From an uncultured Prevotellaceae bacterium (GTDB taxonomy: Bacteria > Bacteroidota > Bacteroidia > Bacteroidales > Bacteroidaceae), in contig ONMN01000001.1 in the NCBI GenBank assembly GCA_900318885.1, positions 1 through 64,000 on the forward strand: a stretch of 64,000 nucleotides of DNA, in the 5' to 3' direction. This document shows positions 58,566 through 64,000 of this stretch, one piece after another. Within the stretch, counting starts at the first letter, position 1. Each line of letters begins with the position of its first letter. A program made the translations under genes and the position numbers. The notes under the pieces were generated by a model that worked only from the letters and a program-made list of their open reading frames with translations, was not told where the DNA came from and searched no databases.

Positions 58566-59336
58566 TTAATTTTTCTCCGTCATGTATTTCCAATAGCGGC
58601 GCGGCATGTCCTGCAACTGCTTGCGGGGGTTCATGCGCTCCTTGATGCAGATGGCCTTAAAGTACGTGCGCCAGAGGTCTTGGAACAGCTGGTCGTTGTC
58701 GCTCAGCACGTCGGCATTGAGTTTCCCGTTCGATAAATCAAACGGCACAGTAGCCTCGTCCTCAAACGTCACGCGGATGACGGTTTTCCCGTCATAATAA
58801 TACCCATAATGCCTCTTCGCATCGTATATCAACCACGGCTGGTCGTTGAAGCGGTCCTGGAAGTGGTCGATGATGATGGGCAGCACGTTGTGGTCTGGCG
58901 AGACGACGCCCAGATACGTCCCGTCCTTCGCCTTCTGGAAGCGGATGAACTGCTTCATGCGCAACTGCTCGTGCAACACTCGGCGGGCGATGTTCGTCAC
59001 GGCGAGCACGTCGGCATCAGCAAAGTTTCGCGAGATATCGCCCTGACGGAACACCTTACATATATATAGGAATAGCGGTGTGTTCAGTTCCCGCAGTTCC
59101 GACAGCCAACTGACGGATATCAGCCGCAGAGCTTCGCGACTGAGTTTCTTTTCCAGTCCAGTCCATACCCGTCGAGCTTTCTCTTCGTCTGACGTCACAT
59201 GATAGGTATGGTCGCAGAACAACGGCAGCGCGTCGCCCTCCGCCAGCAACTGCTCTGGTTGCTCCTTCAGCGCGAATGCGTCGAACACCGCCGTCAGCAG
59301 CCCGTCCATCGTTCCGTCAAACACATATACCGTCAT
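58566..59336 (-). CDS. TIGR03915-family putative DNA-metabolism protein
   Basis: 256 residues from the ATG at 59336; the frame is open further upstream, but that part crosses the promoter. MTVYVFDGTMDGLLTAVFDAF at the start, FLYICKVFRQGD, HEQLRMKQFIRFQKAKDGTYLGVVSPDHNVLPIIIDHFQDRFNDQPWLIYDAKRHYGYYYD and RRYWKYMTEK at the end match the family that normally stands next to a radical-SAM partner (TIGR03916) and is thought to act in DNA repair or modification; it contains a uracil-glycosylase-linked region in longer homologues. The radical-SAM partner is not in this window on either side. First gene of a leftward group with HAD phosphatase and binding-protein fusion. Confidence 0.8.
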   Translation of the reverse strand: MTVYVFDGTMDGLLTAVFDAFALKEQPEQLLAEGDALPLFCDHTYHVTSDEEKARRVWTGLEKKLSREALRLISVSWLSELRELNTPLFLYICKVFRQGDISRNFADADVLAVTNIARRVLHEQLRMKQFIRFQKAKDGTYLGVVSPDHNVLPIIIDHFQDRFNDQPWLIYDAKRHYGYYYDGKTVIRVTFEDEATVPFDLSNGKLNADVLSDNDQLFQDLWRTYFKAICIKERMNPRKQLQDMPRRYWKYMTEKN

Positions 59337-59344
59337 ATTGTTTG

Positions 59345-59352
59345 CGAAGGTA
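59345..59352 (-). promoter_or_regulatory. Promoter-like box of the TIGR03915-family gene
   Basis: TACCTTCG leftward, one base off TACCTTTG. The block GCGAAGGTACGAAAAAA also occurs before tcdA (36266-36273), so the variant box may be functional. Confidence 0.45.
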
Positions 59353-59436
59353 CGAAAAAATATGCAAAAAGCAAAAGAAAAAAACAATTTTTCTGCTTGG
59401 CACGAACGATTTTCCCACCTTACTGGCTGAACGGCG

Positions 59437-59497
59437 CTCTGCTCCCTGCTGTCGGCTCGACACTTCCCTGCTGTCGGCTTGACAGCAGGGAGCAGAG
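59437..59497. repeat. 17-bp inverted repeat with internal direct repeats
   Basis: CTCTGCTCCCTGCTGTC (59437-59453) and its exact complement at 59481-59497. The block CCCTGCTGTCGGCT.GACA occurs at 59444 and again at 59466. Confidence 0.85.
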
Positions 59498-59527
59498 TGG
59501 CAGTCAGCAGGGAAGCTGTCAGAGACA

Positions 59528-59563
59528 ATACTCTTGGAGTAATCGGAAATACTCCAAGAGTAT
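59528..59563. repeat. 13-bp hairpin
   Basis: ATACTCTTGGAGT and ACTCCAAGAGTAT around a 10-base loop. A further half copy (CGGAGTATT) is at 59578. Confidence 0.85.
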
Positions 59564-59593
59564 TCGAAATTTCTTTCGGAGTATTATATTTAA

Positions 59594-59708
59594 TACCGGT
59601 AAACCTAAAGTTTAGTGACGCTAAAATTGGAATTTACCGGTAGTAAGCAGCAAGCCCGCTTCCCAACGACTGGCGGTCTGCTTACTGCTCGTTGGCAGTT
59701 TGCTTACT
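59594..59708. repeat. Two more inverted repeats (TACCGGTAAA and AGTAAGCAG types)
   Basis: TACCGGTAAA (59594-59603) pairs with TTTACCGGTA (59633-59642). AGTAAGCAG (59642-59650) pairs with CTGCTTACT (59679-59687), with an additional TGCTTACT at 59701-59708. Confidence 0.75.
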
Positions 59709-59764
59709 GAGGGCCAACAGTCACCCCAATCGCTCGGGATTCCTTTAAATACAGGGAAAGCGGA

Positions 59765-59793
59765 GGGGTGAGTGTTGTCATAACACTCACCCC
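59765..59793. repeat. 12-bp hairpin downstream of the VapE-like gene
   Basis: GGGGTGAGTGTT and AACACTCACCCC with a GTCAT loop. A possible terminator, but there is no T tract on either side. Confidence 0.8.
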
Positions 59794-59806
59794 GACACTA
59801 CACCCA

Positions 59807-59828
59807 ACACTCCACCCAAGACCCAACC
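59807..59828. repeat. C-rich inverted repeat, downstream flank of the VapE-like gene
   Basis: ACACTCCACCCAAGACCCAA.. pairs (20 of 22) with 61269-61290 in inverse orientation. Four CCC runs at 59803-59829 mean a possible quadruplex on the minus strand. Confidence 0.75.
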
Positions 59829-59859
59829 CAGTGTTTCAGGCAAGCTTGATGCCACTCGC

Positions 59860-61068
59860 TTAAGCAGCCTTTAACGGTATTACCCTGTAATACGTCTGAC
59901 CACCATGGGTTTTGCCCTCGAAGCCGAGTTCCTTCATGGCCATTCCCAAATGAATCTTGGTGCTGTGGTTGTTCTTAATGGACGGATACTCGCGACGAAT
60001 CAGCTCAACCAGTTCACCGCTCTTCATGCGAACGCCCTGTTCGCCCTCCTTGGGTTTACGAATACAGGCCTCAACGACTTCGGCTATATCCTTCTGTTCC
60101 AGATAGTTGAGATTCAACTCCTGAATACGCGCCACCTGATCATTATTAAACCAGTAGGGCGCTTTCAGGTCGACGACCTCGTGAACCACCTGCGCATACA
60201 ACTGCTCGTAGTCAATCTCACCCGTATTGTCGATAAACAGCCCTTCAGGAATTGTCAGACAGATGTATCGACGACTGCCAGTAGCATCCGACAGCGGGTG
60301 AGAATTGTTGGTTGTCGCCACAAACGACGCATAGCGAGGGCGGTCGTCCTGCGAAGCACCATAGATGGGACGTCCGTTCACCTTACTCTTCGACAGCGTC
60401 TGCTTCAGAGCCGCATGCTGAGAAGGACGAATGGCATCCAGCTCATCGAGACAGACAATCAGATTGTTCGTCAGGGCCATCTCTTTATCAAACTTGTTGG
60501 AGAGATTCAGGTGATCCAAGAAGTACACGCGCAACTCTGGAGGCAGCAATCGAGCCATAAAGGTCGTCTTTCCACAGCCCTGCGCACCAATCAGCGTAGG
60601 CACGCATTCGTTGCCGTGAAGCGTATCCATCTGAAGCCAATGGGCCACAGCTGAGCGAATCCAGACGGAAAGAAAGTCCAGCTGCTCTGAACTCACACCA
60701 GGCAAACGACTGAACAGGCGTGCCACATGATTCTGCCCATCCCACTGGGGCAGATGCAAGAGGTAATCCTGAATGGGATTAAACGATTCAACCTCGTCAG
60801 ACTGCACAAACTCGACAATGTCCGTCTTGGGACTGCCCTTCTCGCACACATTCTCGCACTTGGCGCGAATGATGATACTGTTCAAGGCCTTCTGCGTCAG
60901 CACGCGCCAGACGGGGTTGTCGTCTGACGGCAAGGTTACAAACTCTACCTTCCCGCTCAACTCATTGAAACGGAATCGGTAATTGTCTTTCAGAAACTGC
61001 CCTACAGCGAGCGTTCCCTCGAGCGAAGCATTCATAGCCTCGCCACTCAAAAGTAATGACTTACTCAT
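59860..61068 (-). CDS. VapE/VirE-type P-loop ATPase (primase/helicase-associated)
   Basis: 402 residues. Central VapE (PF05272-like) domain: YLLHLPQWDGQNHVARLF, Walker A LIGAQGCGKTTFMARLL (161-170), Walker B NLIVCLDELDAI (202-213), an ALKQTLSKSKVNGRPIYG segment, sensor region FVATTNNSHPLSDATGSRRYICL (arginine finger area). The C-terminal 60 residues (MKSGELVELIRREYPSIKNN...IHLGMAMKELGFEGK) are the DUF3874-like end. The longer Bacteroidetes versions carry BT4734-like and VirE_N domains at the N-terminus; here only a short stub precedes the ATPase. VapE proteins are related to D5-type phage and plasmid helicases. No integrase or recombinase is nearby, yet G-rich inverted repeats flank the gene on both sides. 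Promoter at 61154. Confidence 0.85.
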   Translation of the reverse strand: MSKSLLLSGEAMNASLEGTLAVGQFLKDNYRFRFNELSGKVEFVTLPSDDNPVWRVLTQKALNSIIIRAKCENVCEKGSPKTDIVEFVQSDEVESFNPIQDYLLHLPQWDGQNHVARLFSRLPGVSSEQLDFLSVWIRSAVAHWLQMDTLHGNECVPTLIGAQGCGKTTFMARLLPPELRVYFLDHLNLSNKFDKEMALTNNLIVCLDELDAIRPSQHAALKQTLSKSKVNGRPIYGASQDDRPRYASFVATTNNSHPLSDATGSRRYICLTIPEGLFIDNTGEIDYEQLYAQVVHEVVDLKAPYWFNNDQVARIQELNLNYLEQKDIAEVVEACIRKPKEGEQGVRMKSGELVELIRREYPSIKNNHSTKIHLGMAMKELGFEGKTHGGQTYYRVIPLKAA

Positions 61069-61103
61069 GATAATTACAAAGAATCGAAAAAGTTAATACT
61101 AGA

Positions 61104-61128
61104 TAGGCTGGTGTTCTTCATAGCCTAT
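61104..61128 (-). promoter_or_regulatory. 5' leader hairpin of the VapE-like gene
   Basis: ATAGGCT (61104-61110) pairs with AGCCTAT (61122-61128), between promoter and start codon. It could affect translation. Confidence 0.45.
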
Positions 61129-61153
61129 AGCACCCTACCTTAGAATGCCACTG

Positions 61154-61161
61154 CAAAGATA
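61154..61161 (-). promoter_or_regulatory. Promoter -7 box of the VapE-like gene
   Basis: CAAAGATA on the plus strand (TATCTTTG leftward), 86 bases before the ATG. Confidence 0.6.
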
Positions 61162-61268
61162 CGAAAAAAAATTGCGGTTTGCAAGTTTTTCGCCTTGTTT
61201 TTCTTGAAAAATTCGCTCAATTAACACTTTTCGCGACGACATTTCAAATCCTTTTGGGTGGAGTGTTA

Positions 61269-61315
61269 GGTTGGGTCTTGGGTTGGGTGTTGGGGTTACT
61301 GTTTTGGCAACACCC
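61269..61315. repeat. G-rich inverted repeat and quadruplex motif, upstream flank of the VapE-like gene
   Basis: 61269-61290 is the inverse of 59807-59828. GGG runs at 61273, 61280, 61285 and 61292 with loops of 4, 2 and 4 bases meet the canonical G-quadruplex pattern. GGGTGTTG (61285) also pairs with CAACACCC (61308-61315). Confidence 0.75.
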
Positions 61316-61375
61316 ACCCCAGTGAAAGCCTTCTATTTATTGGCAGTCCCGCAAATTGGGGTTACTCTTGGTTCT

Positions 61376-61494
61376 TTTTGCGCCCAGCCTAGGAAAATTT
61401 TGCGCCCTGCCCAGAGAAAAAATATTCCCTGCCTAGGAAATTCAAGTTTTATTAATGCTGACAATTGCTACCATTAATGCTCGCAATTGCTACC
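61376..61494. repeat. Tandem short repeats upstream of the VapE locus
   Basis: TTTGCGCCCAGCCTAGGAAA-like blocks occur about three times at 61376-61442. ATTAATGCTgaCAATTGCTACC then occurs twice in tandem (61451-61472, 61473-61494; 20 of 22 identical) with the start of a third. Confidence 0.7.
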
Positions 61495-61584
61495 TTTAAT
61501 GTTAGAAATCGAGGGCATCAAATTCGACCATTACGAAACGGACTGGGACTTCGGATGACAGACCATTCCCATTCCTTGAACAAT

Positions 61585-61619
61585 CAAAGCGAGCCGCTGA
61601 TGAATAACGGCTCGCTTTG
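61585..61619. terminator. 12-bp perfect hairpin, probable terminator
   Basis: CAAAGCGAGCCG (61585-61596) and CGGCTCGCTTTG (61608-61619). Leftward it is followed by ATTGTT; rightward by a weak T-rich stretch. It lies just past the stop of the 48-residue frame. Confidence 0.6.
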
Positions 61620-61627
61620 GACTATTT

Positions 61628-61774
61628 TCAGAATATCGACCATTCTCTCCGCACACTTCTGTTGCCCTTTTGTCGAACTATCAAAAATTTTTTGTGAGTT
61701 CGATTTGGGGCTTGTTCGCCTTCGAATCGTACATTGACTCGTGCTATACCATTCTCGTATTTCACATCAGTCAT
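61628..61774 (-). CDS. Possible small protein, 48 residues
   Basis: MTDVKYENGIARVNVRFEGEQ... to TGA, with a TATCTTTG box at 61817-61824 (43 bases upstream) and a perfect hairpin 9 bases after the stop. The V.YENGiaRV start recalls very short Bacteroidetes ORFs found near mobile genes, but I cannot name a family. A competing frame over 61585-61730 ends KGQQKCAERMVDILKIVQSE and also looks protein-like, so the region may be decayed coding sequence. Confidence 0.35.
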   Translation of the reverse strand: MTDVKYENGIARVNVRFEGEQAPNRTHKKFLIVRQKGNRSVRREWSIF

Positions 61775-61907
61775 CAGACCTCATACATCCGACATCTTTC
61801 AGTCATATTTCGCTTGCAAAGATACACCTTTTTTATTAATATCGTATGCAAAAACAGAAAATGTTATATCTTGGAAGATAGATTTTACGCAAGTGGCAAA
61901 AACAAAA

Positions 61908-62030
61908 TCACTCGTATGACAGGTACCAGTCCCTCCTGTCATCGGATATAGGCTCACCTGCTTCACTAAGAATGTGGTCGTAATACTCCGTATCCATCAC
62001 ACCATCAAAATCAAGGAAGACAACCTTCAT
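61908..62030 (-). pseudogene. 5' fragment of a HAD-like gene cut by a palindrome
   Basis: MKVVFLDFDGVMDTEYYDHI... is HAD motif I (DFDGVMDTE), as in the small HAD domains annotated next to RNA-repair and phosphatase proteins. After EPISDD the frame enters the palindrome at 61917-61941 and stops. The ATG overlaps the TGA of the upstream LRR gene (ATGA), so it was once translated together with it. All later HAD motifs are absent. Confidence 0.6.
61917..61941. repeat. Dispersed palindrome, copy 8
   Basis: TGACAGG...CCTGTCA arms with an inner TACCAGTCC, close to the copies at 332 and 1490. It forms the last codons of the HAD fragment. Confidence 0.75.
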
Positions 62031-63031
62031 AACCATTGATATCTACTAGTATGAATTCCTAAAGCATCTAACTTGGATATATCAAGCTTCTTTGGCATAA
62101 TCTTCATGTATTTGGGGAAATTGGATATTGCAGAAAGCACTTGTGGAGTCAGCCAAAACAGACCATCATGTTTTTTCATGCAGTCCAAGTTTACATAGTA
62201 TTCTGCTCCGCTGGAATCCGAAGCTTTTCTGCATTGGGCAAAGCAGCCTTCTTCTTGATCTATGAAAAGCAAATCGTCAGACATGGTGATAATCATTTCA
62301 GCATGTGTACCATCGTACGAGAAAGCTTCACAAAGAATATCAAATCCACGGGTAACCCTTAGTTCTTCTGGAATTCTAATGTGGTCATCTATATACCATC
62401 TGCCATCCTCTTTTATAAATGGTAACCACCATATCTTTAGGTTATCTGATTCAAGAATAAAAAATCTGTTATATTTCCAATTAACTTCATCCTGATTTTT
62501 AGGTAAAGTAATGGCATTGATATCCCTTATATGACTAAAATCTGGAAGCGAATGGTATGTCTTCAGTAAGTCTGATGGAACATAAAGCGACCTTGTATAG
62601 GCTGATGCATACTGATAATTCCTTGTCACAATTTCTTGGTCTCTACATTTTATTACCAAGCTATCTATTCTACAACCCATGAACGAATTGCGGTCTAGTT
62701 CCTTTAAAGTACTTGGAAGTGAAACATAAGATAATACAGAATTGAAGAAAGCTGCATTTTCAATTACTTCTACACCTTCTGGGATAGACAAATAACTCAC
62801 ACGAATACCTCCTAATGACGCGAAACCGATCTTCCTGAGAGTAGTGGGAAAAGTTATCGTTTTTATATTGCTCTTGTCACAGTGGCTAAAAGCATTCTCC
62901 CCAATTTCCTCAACACCTTCTGGAATGACTACATTAGTAATGGAAGTATCTGTAACCCCAATTACAATCTTTCCATCCTCACTCAATAACAAACCATTCT
63001 TTTCAATGGTTATATCATTTTGTTTATCCAT
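62027..63031 (-). CDS. LRR_5 (BspA-type) protein with unknown C-terminal half, cytosolic
   Basis: 334 residues, no signal peptide. LRR_5 repeats about 15-170: VVIPEGVEEIGENAFSHC, ITFPTTLRKIGFASLGG, YLSIPEGVEVIENAAF, VSLPSTLKELDRNSFMGC. From about 185 a different region with WKYNRFFILESDNLKIWWLPF, IPEELRVTRGFDILCEAFSYDGTHAEMIITMS and CFAQCRKASDSSGAEYYVNLDC, not recognised. It follows the LRR-DUF1810 gene by one base and is coupled to the HAD fragment. Lack of export signals sets these apart from the surface BspA protein at 1758. Confidence 0.75.
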   Translation of the reverse strand: MDKQNDITIEKNGLLLSEDGKIVIGVTDTSITNVVIPEGVEEIGENAFSHCDKSNIKTITFPTTLRKIGFASLGGIRVSYLSIPEGVEVIENAAFFNSVLSYVSLPSTLKELDRNSFMGCRIDSLVIKCRDQEIVTRNYQYASAYTRSLYVPSDLLKTYHSLPDFSHIRDINAITLPKNQDEVNWKYNRFFILESDNLKIWWLPFIKEDGRWYIDDHIRIPEELRVTRGFDILCEAFSYDGTHAEMIITMSDDLLFIDQEEGCFAQCRKASDSSGAEYYVNLDCMKKHDGLFWLTPQVLSAISNFPKYMKIMPKKLDISKLDALGIHTSRYQWL

Positions 63032-63032
63032 A

Positions 63033-64000
63033 TTACCAACGATATTTGTTTTTTATTTGTTTAAAAACGGGTATGTCGCAGACTGATGCGAACAGCAAAA
63101 TACAGGCTCTTACTTTAATTGCATCCTGCCCAAAGATGTCATAAACCGACATTTCACTATTCAGCACAGCCTCGCAGATTCCAACTAGACGCTCTCGAAG
63201 CACAGGATGCTCAATGTAAGCTTTGGCTTCTTCTCGTCCATTGATACCATAGAACTGGGCAATCTCAGAATGGCCCAATCCTTTCATCTGAGGGAACACG
63301 TACCAAATCCAATGCCCTCGCTTGTGCCCGTTCTTCACCTCCTGCAAAGCCTCAGCATAAGTACCAGTACCATCATAGAGGCCTCCACTATCCTGCGCTT
63401 TCACAAAGCGTTGAAGGTTCTTTTTCCTGGCTTCGTCCCATTCTATAGGCAGGTCATCATATTCTTCCAAATCATAATCACCATATTGCATCGAAATTGA
63501 CAATTGCTTGATTAATTGATTTCCAAATCCTTTGGGTACATACATCCTCTTAAAATAGCCCTCAAAAGCAACTAGTTCACCAAAGTTCTTCAAACTTCTT
63601 GGGAAATAGATCTCCTTTATCCTACTATATCGGAAGGCTTTATCTCCGATGGTTGTTACACCTTCTGGAATAATCAGTCTTTCTGCTTTGCAGTGCATAA
63701 ATGCCCTCGCAGTGATAATTTCTAGTTCTCGAGGCAGTTTTGGAGTCTTTACATTTTGAGGACACGCTATTAACCTTGTTTTACCCTTATTATATAAGAC
63801 TCCATCTACAGAGCAGAAATGGTCATTATTCTTATCAACATTAATGGATTCCATCATAGAGCACCAAAGAAATGCATCTTCCCCAATCTCTTGAACGCCA
63901 GCACCTATATTTATAGATTTGAGATTGCATGACTCGAATGATTCTTTACCTATCAACCTCACTCCGCTTGGGATTGTCAAATTTTCTAGTGATGTCCTTT
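63033..64000 (-). CDS. LRR_5 - DUF1810 fusion protein, 5' end outside the window
   Basis: The frame is open through the right edge, so the N-terminus is unseen (upstream residues read RTSLENLTIPSGV, still LRR). LRR_5 repeats (IPSGVRLIGKESFESC, INIGAGVQEIGEDAFLWC, LIIPEGVTTIGDKAFRY) cover the first 170 visible residues. From about 190 a DUF1810 domain: NLQRFVKAQDSGGLYDGTGTYAEALQEVKNGHKRGHWIWYVFPQMKGLGHSEIAQFYGINGREEAKAYIEHPVLRERL with a C-terminal DAIKVRACILLFASV. DUF1810 proteins are normally about 150 residues and stand alone. The fusion suggests that the repeats recruit the domain to a target. Function unknown. Confidence 0.8.
   Translation of the reverse strand, partial: RTSLENLTIPSGVRLIGKESFESCNLKSINIGAGVQEIGEDAFLWCSMMESINVDKNNDHFCSVDGVLYNKGKTRLIACPQNVKTPKLPRELEIITARAFMHCKAERLIIPEGVTTIGDKAFRYSRIKEIYFPRSLKNFGELVAFEGYFKRMYVPKGFGNQLIKQLSISMQYGDYDLEEYDDLPIEWDEARKKNLQRFVKAQDSGGLYDGTGTYAEALQEVKNGHKRGHWIWYVFPQMKGLGHSEIAQFYGINGREEAKAYIEHPVLRERLVGICEAVLNSEMSVYDIFGQDAIKVRACILLFASVCDIPVFKQIKNKYRW

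Noticed and set aside
59437-61700. An integrated prophage or conjugative element around the VapE gene.
   Set aside because: No integrase, capsid, terminase, relaxase, mobilisation gene or tRNA attachment site was found; only one phage/plasmid-type ATPase and repeats.
1-64000. tRNA, rRNA, tmRNA or riboswitch genes.
   Set aside because: No cloverleaf-like or conserved RNA pattern was seen by eye; a covariance-model scan would be needed to be sure.

Overview
The window looks like chromosome of a Bacteroidales bacterium of the Prevotella group. The reasons are the many promoters of the Bacteroidetes form TAnnTTTG (usually TACCTTTG, TATCTTTG or TAATTTTG) just upstream of genes, BspA-type leucine-rich-repeat proteins, many lipoproteins and signal peptides, a set of plant-polysaccharide hydrolases, succinate-CoA transferase, LL-diaminopimelate aminotransferase and the DUF2023/flavodoxin pair. 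I see no rRNA, tRNA, CRISPR array, complete prophage or integrase.

Layout. 1-4.9 kb: the end of an Hsp20 gene, a truncated amidohydrolase, a secreted BspA-like protein, then a repeat-rich gap holding the 3' remnant of a VapE/VirE-type gene. 5-13.2 kb: signalling, with two tandem periplasmic-binding-domain histidine kinases (the first lacks the phospho-accepting histidine), and, convergent to them, a cache-domain sensor plus SpoIIE/PP2C phosphatase. 13.2-20 kb: GH3 lipoprotein, subtilisin-like protease, GNAT enzyme, lipoprotein phosphoesterase and an unknown protein. 20-29.3 kb: redox and regulatory genes (glutathione peroxidase-nitroreductase fusion, AraC regulator, flavodoxin-cyclophilin fusion) mixed with many gene fragments: methyltransferase, flavodoxin, DUF2023, dienelactone-hydrolase-like, ZIP transporter, MsrA. 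26.7-35.6 kb: glycoside hydrolases GH43, GH2, GH35 and GH51, suited to arabinose- and galactose-containing plant polymers. 35.5-46.6 kb: TcdA, QueH, CoA transferase, CysS, and a nucleotide-synthesis operon pyrG-purF-carA-carB in which carB is only a first half. 46.7-51.7 kb: nitrogen and lysine genes (glnK-amt-porin, dapF-dapL). 51.9-59.3 kb: Pif1/RecD-like helicase with two secreted-enzyme genes, then a leftward operon (TIGR03915-type protein, HAD phosphatase, binding-protein fusion). 59.4-61.7 kb: a VapE-like gene in a dense nest of hairpins and G-rich inverted repeats. 61.9-64 kb: LRR proteins, one fused to DUF1810.

The most unusual property is the load of short repeats in and around genes. 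A family of perfect or near-perfect palindromes sits at the broken ends of several genes (VapE remnant, carB, HAD fragment, amidohydrolase). One palindrome overlaps the stop codons of both convergent neighbours, cysS and carB. Phase-perfect heptanucleotide arrays lie between genes and, in frame, inside a helicase, a GH35 enzyme and queH. carA carries two unrelated repeat insertions in frame. A 114-bp segment carrying a promoter is present twice, upstream of two unrelated operons. Several genes also share one lesion: a missing internal block with loss of frame.
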